Shown: positions 1 to 6,186, counted from the stretch's first letter. The stretch is 7,932 nt of DNA from Bacillota bacterium (GCA_023446675.1 JAEXPO010000123.1:1-7932), one strand, 5' to 3'. Notes: generated by a model from the sequence alone, not told the origin. Numbers and translations: made by a program.

Positions 1-1
1 G

Positions 2-32
2 GCATATACCCAGCATATACCTGGCATATACC
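2..32. repeat. Three-copy 11-bp tandem repeat at 3' end of kinase gene
   Basis: The core GCATATACC occurs at 2-10, 13-21 and 24-32, exactly 11 bp apart, with two variable bases between cores (CA, TG, TA). The last copy touches the stop codon of the ROK kinase (TAG on the minus strand, 32-34), so the array lies just downstream of that gene. It may continue beyond the left edge. It does not form a terminator-like hairpin in the visible part. Confidence 0.85.
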
Positions 33-1006
33 TAGGACAGCTCTCCCAGCTTTTGCGCTATAAGAGCCCTTGCGCCATATAAAATGGCGTCGTCCTTTAA
101 AAGGGAGGGCCGTATAACGGCATTGGAAAGCATCGCCGGCCATGCAAACCGGTCAATATATTTCCCGACCAGAGCCATTACCTCGTCCTCCAATGCCTCC
201 ACGACGCCGCCGCCAAGAACAACCACCTGGGGATTGAGTATATTGATAAGGTTTCCCGTGCCGGCCGCCAAATAGTACATGGCCCTGTCCAAAGCCTCCA
301 GCGCCAGCTTGTCTTTAACTGCCACCGCTTTTTTAAGAACACTGCTTTTTATAACCCCATCCTTCTCGTTATAGGTTTCAGCGAGCACGGAGGGGACCTT
401 CCTGGCAAGCCCCGCCTGAATTTCCTTGGTAAGGGCTATTTTACTTGCGTAAGCCTCCAGACACCCTCTCTGGCCGCAGTTGCACAAAGGGCCGTCAGGA
501 TTTAAGGTCATATGCCCCACCTCCGCTCCTGCAAACAGGGAACCGGTAAAGAGCTTATCATCAATGACGATGCCGCCTCCCAGGCCTGTACCCACAAAAA
601 GTCCCAGAACATGGGAAAACCCTTTTGCCGCACCGTATTTCCATTCTCCCAGCGTACCGACATTAACATCATTCCCCACAATAAAGGGGATACCGAAGGC
701 AGCGGAAATGTTAAAGCCCAGCTGATGCTCCCGCCATGGCAGGTTGGGAGCATAAAGGACAACTCCCCGATCTGTGTCTATCACCCCGGGAGCTCCGGCC
801 CCTATGGCCTTAACCTCCTCCCTTGACACTCCGGAGGTTTCAAAAAGCTCTTCAATAACGCTTTTTATCCGCTCATCAACGGCTTCCACACCTGCCTCGG
901 GTTTTGTTTTCTTCTTAACCCGACAGACGATATTATTATTTTCATCCATTAACGCACCCAGAATTTTGCTTCCGCCGATGTCCATACAAATTGTATATTT
1001 ACTCAT
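32..1006 (-). CDS. ROK-family sugar kinase (probable glucokinase)
   Basis: This 324-residue protein has the length and all the marks of a ROK kinase, a cytoplasmic enzyme that phosphorylates glucose or a related hexose with ATP. The N-terminal phosphate loop DIGGSK is at residues 9-14, a GAGAPG segment at 69-74, the GND motif with the likely catalytic base D113 at 111-113, and the second phosphate loop GTGLGGG at 139-145. The ROK signature follows, with zinc ligands H165 (EVGH) and C175, C177 and C182 in CNCGQRGCLE. A late NPQVVVLGGG segment fits the adenosine site. There is no N-terminal helix-turn-helix, so it is a kinase rather than a NagC/XylR-type repressor. The ATG start has an AGGAGGG ribosome site (1013-1019) six bases upstream. 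The substrate (glucose, N-acetylglucosamine, mannose, fructose) cannot be settled from sequence; glucokinase is the usual assignment for this type. It follows the flagellar/glycosidase genes on the same strand after a 186-bp gap and may be transcribed separately. Confidence 0.93.
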   Translation of the reverse strand: MSKYTICMDIGGSKILGALMDENNNIVCRVKKKTKPEAGVEAVDERIKSVIEELFETSGVSREEVKAIGAGAPGVIDTDRGVVLYAPNLPWREHQLGFNISAAFGIPFIVGNDVNVGTLGEWKYGAAKGFSHVLGLFVGTGLGGGIVIDDKLFTGSLFAGAEVGHMTLNPDGPLCNCGQRGCLEAYASKIALTKEIQAGLARKVPSVLAETYNEKDGVIKSSVLKKAVAVKDKLALEALDRAMYYLAAGTGNLINILNPQVVVLGGGVVEALEDEVMALVGKYIDRFAWPAMLSNAVIRPSLLKDDAILYGARALIAQKLGELS

Positions 1007-1065
1007 GTGTTACCCTCCTGGTTCCATACTTCTTTAAGTAATAGGCCTGAAACTCTCATAAAGTC

Positions 1066-1081
1066 GAAGATCCGAAGATCC
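1066..1081. repeat. Direct 8-bp doublet GAAGATCC
   Basis: GAAGATCC occurs twice head to tail (1066-1073 and 1074-1081) in the leader region of the ROK kinase. Two copies could be chance, but a second, longer 8-bp array lies 30 bp away. Confidence 0.6.
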
Positions 1082-1083
1082 AA

Positions 1084-1099
1084 GAATAACTCTTTATTC
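1084..1099. other. Short AT-rich inverted repeat upstream of kinase
   Basis: GAATAA (1084-1089) and TTATTC (1094-1099) form a perfect 6-bp inverted repeat with a 4-base spacer, between the two 8-bp repeats in the kinase upstream region. It is too weak and AT-rich for a convincing terminator. It could be an operator half-site pair or chance. Confidence 0.35.
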
Positions 1100-1113
1100 C
1101 CTACTGATTCCTA

Positions 1114-1147
1114 TTTTCCTGTTTTCCTGTTTTCCTGTTTCCTGTTT
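1114..1147. repeat. 8-bp tandem repeat TTTTCCTG, about four copies
   Basis: TTTTCCTG is repeated exactly at 1114-1121, 1122-1129 and 1130-1137, followed by a copy lacking one T (1138-1144) and a trailing TTT. On the minus strand, which is the coding direction of both neighbours, this reads as a run of CAGGAAAA units. It sits between the glycosidase stop (1193) and the kinase start (1006), in the leader or promoter region of the kinase. Confidence 0.9.
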
Positions 1148-1192
1148 GATCTGATTTTGTACCCGCTGCGGTGGCTTGAGGTTTAACCAAGG

Positions 1193-2389
1193 CTACTTAA
1201 CCGCTGTCCGTTCCCGAATAACAAACGCCACCGGTATTTTTCTCTCCCGGCCGGCCGACGGGCTGTTGACAATGTCGCCCTCCACAATCATTTCACTGGA
1301 TGCCCCGCCGTCCAGGAGAGCGGCATCCGTAAAGCCCAGGGCTAAAAGCTTTTCTCCAAGCTCCCTGCCGGTTAGCCCATTGCTCAGGCCCTCCTGACGG
1401 CCATCCACAACAAAAAAGGCTAAAAGGCCGTCCTCCAGAATGCCCACAGCTGTACGGGGCGCACGGGATTCCATTGTTCCTACCCAGGGGTCGGAAGCCC
1501 CAATAACAAGCTTTTTATCTCTTATAATCCAGCTGCCCAATTCATAAGCGCTTTCAAAGCTTTCCTGTGACGGTGAAAGGGTTTTTCCTGAAGCCTGCAC
1601 TTCCCATTTTATATCAATGGAGGCTCCTCTCTCAACTATGTCCTGTAAAGTTTTTTCAAAAGTCTTTCCTATGGCTGTTACCAAAAAACCATTCTCCGGT
1701 ATGGCCACTGACTCCATAGAGATTAATAAATCCTTAACAAGGCCGTTTTCAGAAATCACAGCAAGCTGGCGCCGGTCTACACGGTTACGGCTTCCGTAGT
1801 CGGGTGTAAAGACATAAATTCCTTCGCCCTCAGGATATTTGTTATAAGAAACCACCTCTAGGGTCTCATTGCCGATAAGAAGCTGCATGGTGGAGGTATA
1901 ATCCGACAGCAAGGCTCCCTCGCCGCTTATGGTCAACAGGGGAAACCTTCCGCCGGAAAAGCTTTTCAGCCGTCCGTCGGAGTATAAAAGGCCGCCTAAC
2001 AGGCCGTTAACATAAGAAAAGCCGCCGTTTACCGAGGCCATTGCCTCGTATTTTTCAGTGATGACGCTTAGGGTTTCGTAGCCGAAAAGTGTGGCAAAGG
2101 CTGTCACAGGCTTTATTTCAATGAGTGGGTTTGTTGAATCCAGTTTGAGCAGATGATAGGAAAGCTTTCCGGAAGGTGTTTCTTCAAGCTGGGCTTCATA
2201 GGTAAAAGGCGGTGAAGGTGTTTGAGAAGCAGGAGGCGGCGTTACCGGATTTGGCGTACACGAAAGCGAAGGCCCTGCTGCAGGTTCCTTATCGGTAACC
2301 GCTGCGGGGCCTGTAATCCATAATAGTATGAGTGCTGCCAAACCCATCAGGAGTATAGGGAAAAGCCTATTCTTCAACCTTCTCGCCAA
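1193..2389 (-). CDS. Membrane-anchored phosphodiester glycosidase family protein (NAGPA domain)
   Basis: The 398-residue protein begins with a basic stretch (MARRLKNR) and one hydrophobic helix at about 9-27. A Ser/Pro/Thr-rich linker (about 33-62) then leads to a domain outside the membrane. The C-terminal domain matches the phosphodiester glycosidase (NAGPA, formerly DUF2233) family: NGGF at 121-124, PRTAVGI at 311-317, VVDGRQ at 327-332, GLT at 338-340, LDGGASSEM at 359-367, and the final ER-K-P pattern near 381-386. The human member uncovers mannose-6-phosphate by removing GlcNAc from a phosphodiester; bacterial substrates are mostly unknown, with cell-wall or exopolysaccharide sugar-phosphates plausible. 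The only Cys near the N-terminus (C44) is not in a lipobox, so this is not an obvious lipoprotein. The start is TTG at 2387-2389, the first possible start after the upstream in-frame stop, and it overlaps the FlgJ-like gene by 23 bp. A second TTG (2375-2377) and an ATG (2345-2347) are alternatives, but the ATG would lose the basic N-terminus. Family assignment is firm; the exact start is not. Confidence 0.9.
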   Translation of the reverse strand: MARRLKNRLFPILLMGLAALILLWITGPAAVTDKEPAAGPSLSCTPNPVTPPPASQTPSPPFTYEAQLEETPSGKLSYHLLKLDSTNPLIEIKPVTAFATLFGYETLSVITEKYEAMASVNGGFSYVNGLLGGLLYSDGRLKSFSGGRFPLLTISGEGALLSDYTSTMQLLIGNETLEVVSYNKYPEGEGIYVFTPDYGSRNRVDRRQLAVISENGLVKDLLISMESVAIPENGFLVTAIGKTFEKTLQDIVERGASIDIKWEVQASGKTLSPSQESFESAYELGSWIIRDKKLVIGASDPWVGTMESRAPRTAVGILEDGLLAFFVVDGRQEGLSNGLTGRELGEKLLALGFTDAALLDGGASSEMIVEGDIVNSPSAGRERKIPVAFVIRERTAVK

Positions 2390-2747
2390 CCTTATAGGTT
2401 CTGTCCATTTGAGCGCTTAGCTGCTTATAAAGCATATCACCAACGCCAATACCGCGCTCGCTCCCTTTTTTCATCAGCTCTTCATCCAGCATATCCTGAA
2501 AAATCGAACGGGCTGTACTGGTCTCAATGAAGCCGCCGGTGGGGATTGTGGCTTTCATTTGCTTATAAAGCATGGATAGCATGACGCTTTCCAGCTCGGT
2601 GCACACTGCTTTGAGCTCCTCTTTGTCGCCCTCGCTAAAAGCCTTCTGGAGAGCCGACTCAAATTCACTCTCATTGGCGGAAGCGGCAGATCTTGCCGTA
2701 TCCAAAACAGCGGATGCGTTATATTGTCCCAATGCACCTATATTCAT
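2367..2747 (-). CDS. flgJ: Rod-binding protein, FlgJ N-terminal domain only
   Basis: This 126-residue protein matches the rod-binding domain of FlgJ, the cap that helps assemble the flagellar rod. Family landmarks are the helix around CTELESVMLSMLYKQMK (49-65), the central IFQDMLDEELMKK segment (82-94) and the closing GIGVGDMLYKQL (99-110). Proteobacterial FlgJ is about 310 residues and carries a peptidoglycan hydrolase at its C-terminus. Here that domain is absent, as is common in Firmicutes, so wall opening for the rod would need another enzyme. The ATG is preceded by AGGAGGT with a 6-base spacer. The gene starts 11 bp after the FlgG stop, and its last codons overlap the phosphodiester glycosidase start. 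Residues 1-40 are rich in Ala and Ser and less conserved. No signal peptide is visible, in line with export through the flagellar type III apparatus. Confidence 0.9.
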   Translation of the reverse strand: MNIGALGQYNASAVLDTARSAASANESEFESALQKAFSEGDKEELKAVCTELESVMLSMLYKQMKATIPTGGFIETSTARSIFQDMLDEELMKKGSERGIGVGDMLYKQLSAQMDRTYKVGEKVEE

Positions 2748-2753
2748 TCAGTT

Positions 2754-2761
2754 ACCTCCTA
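2754..2761 (-). promoter_or_regulatory. Ribosome site overlapping the FlgG stop codon
   Basis: On the minus strand TAGGAGGT combines the FlgG stop TAG (2759-2761) with the AGGAGGT ribosome site of the FlgJ-like gene, six bases before its ATG. A ribosome finishing FlgG therefore sits on the next initiation site, implying translational coupling. Confidence 0.85.
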
Positions 2762-3562
2762 CCTTCGCATATTGTTAGCGGTCTGAAGCATCTCATCGGA
2801 GGTGGAAATGGCCTTGGAATTGAGCTCATATGCGCGCTGAGCTACAATGAGCTTTACCATTTCCTCAACAACCTGCACATTGGAGGCTTCTAAAAAGGAG
2901 GTCCGAATCTTGCTCTGGTTTGTCATTTCCGTATCCATAATGGCCTCGCCGGAAGCGGAGGTTACGGAGTAGAGATTGCCGCCTGCGGCTTCAAGCCCCT
3001 GATTATTCTGGAACTGAAACAGCCCGATGTATTGCCCTGTGGGAATGCTTTCCCCGGTTTCCGGGTCCGTTACCACGATTTCACCGGATTCGCCCACCTC
3101 AAGGTTTTCCAGGGAATAGTCAAGATAGATTTCCATGCCGTCGGAATCGAGAACAGGATAACCCTTTGAGTTGGTTAAAATAATACTGCCCTCATACATG
3201 GCCTGCTTAAAGCTGCCATCCCTGGTATAGTAGGTGTTCCCGTCGGGACCGCGGACCGCAAAGAAGGCGGAGCCCTCAATGGCCATATCCAGCTTGTTGC
3301 TGGTTTGCTGCAGGTTGCCGGAGGTAAAATCCTTCACATTGGCCCGGGCCACAACCCCGTGACCCACCTGCAGATTGACGGGGCGCTGGGTCTCCTCCCC
3401 CGAATAAGCCTTTTGCATGGTTACATATAAAAGATCCTCGAACTCGGCCTTTTCCTTTTTATAGGCCGTGGTGGAAACATTGGCCAGATTGTTGGAAATA
3501 GTGTCAATGTTGAACTGCATGGCCTTCATGCCGGATGCAGCTGTCCACAGGGAACGCATCAT
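2759..3562 (-). CDS. flgG: Flagellar distal rod protein FlgG (FlhP-like)
   Basis: This 267-residue protein is a flagellar rod/hook family member close to the usual FlgG length of about 260. It opens with MMRSLWTAASGM and the rod signature NNLANVSTTAYKK (24-36). A middle segment holds GSAFFAVRGPDG and YYTRDGSF (97-118), and it ends in the long conserved helix FLEASNVQVVEEM through LNSKAISTSDEML (223-259). FlgG polymerises through its terminal helices to form the distal rod that crosses the wall, and is exported by the flagellar type III system without a cleaved signal. Two adjacent ATGs (3562, 3559) are possible starts; a GGGAG site lies 10 and 13 bases upstream respectively, which favours the first. 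In Bacillus naming this position after flhO would be flhP. It is 65 bp after the FlgF-type gene and 11 bp before the rod-binding protein gene. Confidence 0.93.
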   Translation of the reverse strand: MMRSLWTAASGMKAMQFNIDTISNNLANVSTTAYKKEKAEFEDLLYVTMQKAYSGEETQRPVNLQVGHGVVARANVKDFTSGNLQQTSNKLDMAIEGSAFFAVRGPDGNTYYTRDGSFKQAMYEGSIILTNSKGYPVLDSDGMEIYLDYSLENLEVGESGEIVVTDPETGESIPTGQYIGLFQFQNNQGLEAAGGNLYSVTSASGEAIMDTEMTNQSKIRTSFLEASNVQVVEEMVKLIVAQRAYELNSKAISTSDEMLQTANNMRR

Positions 3563-3627
3563 AATCTTTCATCTCCCGAATTGTATATACGTTAAGCATT
3601 TATAACTCAGTAATAATAACCCCTTTA

Positions 3628-4413
3628 TCAGCCTGTCCGGCCTACCTCATTGACTGCCTTTTCCAGCGTCGAATCCTGGTACTGGATAAGCTTCTGGCTT
3701 GTTTCATAGGCTCTGAGAACATTAATCATTTCAACCATTTCCTTAACGGAATCCACATTGGAGCCCTCAAGAAAGCCTTGCTGAAGGGAGCCTTCAAATT
3801 CTCCCGTCTGGCTTTCCCCGGTAACGGTAAAAAGATTGTAGCCGTAGTTTCTCAAAGTCTCGGGGTTTGTAAATTTTGTAATCTTAAGAGTATCAACCAG
3901 AGTATCGTTTTGAAGAATACGACCGTCCGATGTGATAGTAAACTCGGATCCGTTAAGATAAATGGCACCGTTTTGTCCTACAACGGGGTCGCCGTCCCTT
4001 GTTACCAGCATGCCGTTGGCATCAAGCTTAAAGGAACCGTCACGGGTGTAATACTCCCGAAGCTCTCCATCCTCACCCAATACGGCAACCGAGAAAAAGG
4101 CTGAATTGTCACCGGTGATGGCAACATCCGTAGTGGCCGCGGTGCTTTCCAGCGTTCCCTGGGTAAAATCCTTATGAACCTCCGCTATGTCATTGAACAA
4201 GGACATGGTGCCGATGGTACTGCTTCGGTTCCCAAAGGAGCTTCCCGTATCGTCAAACAGCCTTTTTGCCAAAACCTCCGAAAATTCTTCAAAGACAATA
4301 GTGTCCTTTTTAAAACCATTGGTACTGGCATTGGCTATATTGTTAGAGATGGTATCCATTTTACGATTCAAGGTAAGCATTCCATATCCGGAGGTATAAA
4401 GTCCTCTAATCAT
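3628..4413 (-). CDS. flgF: Flagellar rod protein, FlgF type (FlhO-like)
   Basis: This 261-residue protein is paralogous to the FlgG-like protein encoded next to it. It starts MIRGLYTSGYGM and has the rod signature NNIANASTNGFKK (24-36), the central YYTRDGSFKLDANG block (121-134) and the C-terminal polymerisation helix GFLEGSNVDSVKEMVEMI followed by LRAYETSQKLIQYQ. FlgF is the last proximal rod subunit in enteric bacteria. Firmicutes carry the equivalent as FlhO, and assignment to FlgF rather than a second FlgG rests on gene order and the divergent middle part (about 45-120). The ATG follows an AAGGGG site by 7 bases. It lies 59 bp after the VanZ-like gene with no clear terminator between them, so co-transcription is likely. 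Other proximal rod genes (flgB, flgC, fliE) are not in this window. Confidence 0.88.
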   Translation of the reverse strand: MIRGLYTSGYGMLTLNRKMDTISNNIANASTNGFKKDTIVFEEFSEVLAKRLFDDTGSSFGNRSSTIGTMSLFNDIAEVHKDFTQGTLESTAATTDVAITGDNSAFFSVAVLGEDGELREYYTRDGSFKLDANGMLVTRDGDPVVGQNGAIYLNGSEFTITSDGRILQNDTLVDTLKITKFTNPETLRNYGYNLFTVTGESQTGEFEGSLQQGFLEGSNVDSVKEMVEMINVLRAYETSQKLIQYQDSTLEKAVNEVGRTG

Positions 4414-4472
4414 GTCAAAACCCCTTCGGTCCAGCTATTGGATTTGTTTATGCCCTTAATCCGTTATGCCTT

Positions 4473-5090
4473 TCATGTTCTGTTCCGGGCATTGCCGTTA
4501 AGCTTAGTTGCTTTGATGGATATATCGGAATTTTTTAACTTCCCCATAACCTTATTTTTTTTTCGCCGGTAAAGGAATATAAGAACAAGGGCAAGAAGGG
4601 CTCCGGCTGCGTCAATGAGAACATCCGTAGCCTTGCTTTCCCTGCCGGGAACAAAATATTGGAGGGTTTCATCCATGGAAGCCACAAGGACGGTGAGCAC
4701 AAGTGCGGTTAAATAGCGCAAGGGTCCGCCGTTAAGGGCTTTAATGGATTTAACAAAGCCCTGGGCACGGAACAGAAGGCCGCAAAGCACGGCGTATTCC
4801 GTAAAATGGGCGCCCTTTCTCAAAAGAGTATGAAGCACGGACCAGAGCTTTTTATTGTCCAAAAGCTGAGGCGCGTCAAAAAGAACGGCTAACCGGCCAA
4901 GTATTTTAGCAACAATGGTTTTGGAAAGCCCCGTGGATTCGGGCCCATCCTGGAGGGTGAAGGAAATCATAAGGCAAAGGAAAAGAGCAGGAAGTAAAAG
5001 CCACAGAAGGTTTCTGTAGCGCCAATACCATTTTTTAACAGGATTTTCTTTATTGAAGGATTCGTTTTGGGATTTTTGTTTATTCATCAT
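4473..5090 (-). CDS. VanZ-like family membrane protein
   Basis: This 205-residue polytopic membrane protein has VanZ-family marks: the SFTLQDG segment after the first helix (43-49), RKGAHFTEY (91-99), DETLQYFVPGR (140-150) and DVLIDAAGALL (156-166). About four membrane helices can be seen, roughly at 28-45, 94-110, 124-140 and 157-175, followed by a basic, Lys/Asn-rich tail of about 30 residues that is probably cytoplasmic. VanZ of enterococci gives low-level teicoplanin resistance, but most members have no known role and this one is not evidence of resistance. Two adjacent ATGs are present at 5090 and 5087. The AAAGG ribosome site is 4 bases from the first and 7 from the second, so the second is slightly favoured. 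It is the first gene of the minus-strand run that continues into the flagellar rod genes, and its leader contains an inverted repeat. Confidence 0.85.
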   Translation of the reverse strand: MMNKQKSQNESFNKENPVKKWYWRYRNLLWLLLPALFLCLMISFTLQDGPESTGLSKTIVAKILGRLAVLFDAPQLLDNKKLWSVLHTLLRKGAHFTEYAVLCGLLFRAQGFVKSIKALNGGPLRYLTALVLTVLVASMDETLQYFVPGRESKATDVLIDAAGALLALVLIFLYRRKKNKVMGKLKNSDISIKATKLNGNARNRT

Positions 5091-5092
5091 TC

Positions 5093-5151
5093 AGCCTTTA
5101 CTGCGTTTCAGGCTTTGTACGGCCTTTTTAACTGATTTTACAGCAAAGCCT
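5093..5151 (-). promoter_or_regulatory. Leader with alternative stem pairings before the VanZ-like gene
   Basis: AGGCTTTG at 5110-5117 and CAAAGCCT at 5144-5151 are a perfect 8-bp inverted repeat with a 26-base loop. In the minus-strand transcript the proximal arm (CAAAGCCT) could instead pair its AGCCT with AGGCT at 5093-5097, which contains the end of the AAAGG ribosome site, leaving a 12-base loop. The two pairings are mutually exclusive, the layout of a translational switch. The pairing is visible; the regulatory role is inferred. Confidence 0.35.
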
Positions 5152-5185
5152 CCAATTAAGTAAAGCTCCCCTTTTTTATTTCCAT

Positions 5186-5194
5186 ATATTATCA
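5186..5194 (-). promoter_or_regulatory. Possible extended -10 promoter for the VanZ-flagellar operon
   Basis: On the minus strand TGATAATAT gives an extended -10 pattern, overlapping GATAAT (5 of 6 matches to TATAAT). No good -35 box lies 16-18 bases upstream and no clear sigma-28 motif is visible. Transcription from here would include the full leader inverted repeat. Weak evidence. Confidence 0.25.
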
Positions 5195-5212
5195 TGCTAT
5201 CTTTGTAAACGC

Positions 5213-5221
5213 TGATATAAT
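5213..5221 (+). promoter_or_regulatory. Extended -10 promoter candidate, plus strand
   Basis: TGATATAAT is a perfect extended -10 element (TGn plus TATAAT). No clear -35 is seen at the expected distance, which extended -10 promoters can tolerate. It would give the 5383 gene a leader of roughly 155 bases. It is followed by an A-tract/T-tract stretch (5237-5253) that could bend the DNA. Confidence 0.35.
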
Positions 5222-5263
5222 CCGGTAAATTAAATTAAAAAAATGAATTTTTTGATGAAACAG

Positions 5264-5302
5264 AAAGGATTATGTTGAACAGTGTCGAAATTCTTATAGA
5301 AT
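5264..5302 (+). promoter_or_regulatory. Overlapping sigma-A-like and sigma-H-like promoter candidates
   Basis: TTGAAC (5275-5280) and TAGAAT (5297-5302), 16 bp apart, match the housekeeping -35 and -10 boxes at 4 and 5 of 6 positions. Overlapping it, AAAGGATTA (5264-5272) fits the Bacillus sigma-H -35 pattern RnAGGAwWW, and GTCGAAA (5284-5290), 11 bp on, fits RnnGAAT at 6 of 7. Either could drive the 5383 gene; the sigma-H reading is the less certain. Confidence 0.4.
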
Positions 5303-5382
5303 AAGAGCATAAACTTAATTTCCGTTTCATTCCTGTCATTTGGGGCGGCCGGATTTACTACAAGCTTAAGCGGAGTTGAACA

Positions 5383-6186
5383 ATGTTAATTACAGTTGAG
5401 AGAGTACTTATTTTTCTTATACTTATTTTAGTCATGCTGCTGGTAAGTTTTACTGTTTCTCTTTTCTTTTTCCGAAGGATCAATAACACCATGCGCCGGC
5501 AGGTTCGGAATCTTCATGCTCGTCTGGATTTATTGGAATCCGTTTATAAGGCCATGTCTACATCCTTAAGCGAAAAAGGCTCCAAAAACAAGACTGCTGC
5601 CAATGCCGGCGAGGAGGATCCCACACCCATCCTCTACGCACTTCAAAATACTCTGGGTGAAATGGGCCGGGATTTGCTTACTCTCAACAACCGACTTATA
5701 TCCCTTGAGCAGTTTCTTCCCGCGCCCAAAGAGAAGTCGGCTCTGATTGAAGCCAACAGTCCCCTTGGCGAAGAAGAAATCGATGACCCTTCCATTGCAT
5801 CGGTTCCCCTAACTCTGGAGGATCTTTATAATGAGCTCAGGCTTTGTAATAATGAGGACGACTTCATAACCAAGGTAAAGTCCGTACGTTTGGGCCTTAA
5901 ATACCATCCCGAAATGGATGCCGACTCGGTGTACGATTTTTTTATGGTAACGGATCTCAACGGCCTGTTCTGGCTTGTACTTGACGGAAACGAGACAGGA
6001 TCGGTTTTTCCCGTATTTGACGCCTCGGTAAAGGGCAAGTACCGCTCCATTTATTCCAGAGTTTATGAAATTATTGAAGTAAAAAATCCTAGCAGGGACT
6101 TTGCTGTTGAAAAGGCCGCCAAAATAAAGAAAACCGGCCCCAACCGGTTTGAGCTATCCGAAAAGGGCCGTATTTCATTGATATGA
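5383..6186 (+). CDS. Unknown membrane-anchored coiled-coil protein
   Basis: I do not recognise this 267-residue protein. Residues 8-30 form one strongly hydrophobic helix, followed at once by a basic stretch (RRINNTMRRQVRN), so by the positive-inside rule the body of the protein should be cytoplasmic. Residues about 32-62 and 83-112 have heptad-like leucine spacing consistent with two helical or coiled-coil segments. An acidic, Pro/Ser-containing linker (about 114-142) leads to a compact C-terminal region (about 143-260). Two short helices there are followed by alternating hydrophobic segments around FFMVTDLNGLFWLVLDG and VFPVFDASVKGKY, which look like a small beta-rich domain. No catalytic motif is seen. 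The ATG has a GGAG site 7 bases upstream. It is divergent from the VanZ-flagellar operon and 134 bp upstream of the SNF2 helicase. A stem of AAACCGG/CCGGTTT (6131-6150) near its end lacks a T-run and is not a terminator. Confidence 0.85.
   Translation: MLITVERVLIFLILILVMLLVSFTVSLFFFRRINNTMRRQVRNLHARLDLLESVYKAMSTSLSEKGSKNKTAANAGEEDPTPILYALQNTLGEMGRDLLTLNNRLISLEQFLPAPKEKSALIEANSPLGEEEIDDPSIASVPLTLEDLYNELRLCNNEDDFITKVKSVRLGLKYHPEMDADSVYDFFMVTDLNGLFWLVLDGNETGSVFPVFDASVKGKYRSIYSRVYEIIEVKNPSRDFAVEKAAKIKKTGPNRFELSEKGRISLI

Noticed and set aside
2..32. CRISPR array
   Set aside because: Units are 11 bp with 2-bp variable spacing, far too short for CRISPR repeats and spacers, and no cas gene is present.
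32..1006. ROK-type transcriptional repressor (NagC/XylR)
   Set aside because: The protein begins directly with the kinase fold (DIGGSK at residue 9) and has no N-terminal helix-turn-helix domain.
480..1037. Plus-strand open frames across the ROK kinase region
   Set aside because: They run antisense to a kinase with complete family motifs, have biased composition and no family resemblance.
3778..4572. Plus-strand open frames across the FlgF-type gene and the VanZ-like gene
   Set aside because: They are antisense to strongly conserved proteins and carry no recognisable domain.
4473..5090. Glycopeptide resistance gene vanZ
   Set aside because: Family motifs are present, but there are no vanH/A/X/R/S neighbours; VanZ-like proteins are widespread without any resistance role.
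6131..6150. Hairpin AAACCGG/CCGGTTT as terminator of the 5383 gene
   Set aside because: It lies inside the coding region and is not followed by a T-run.
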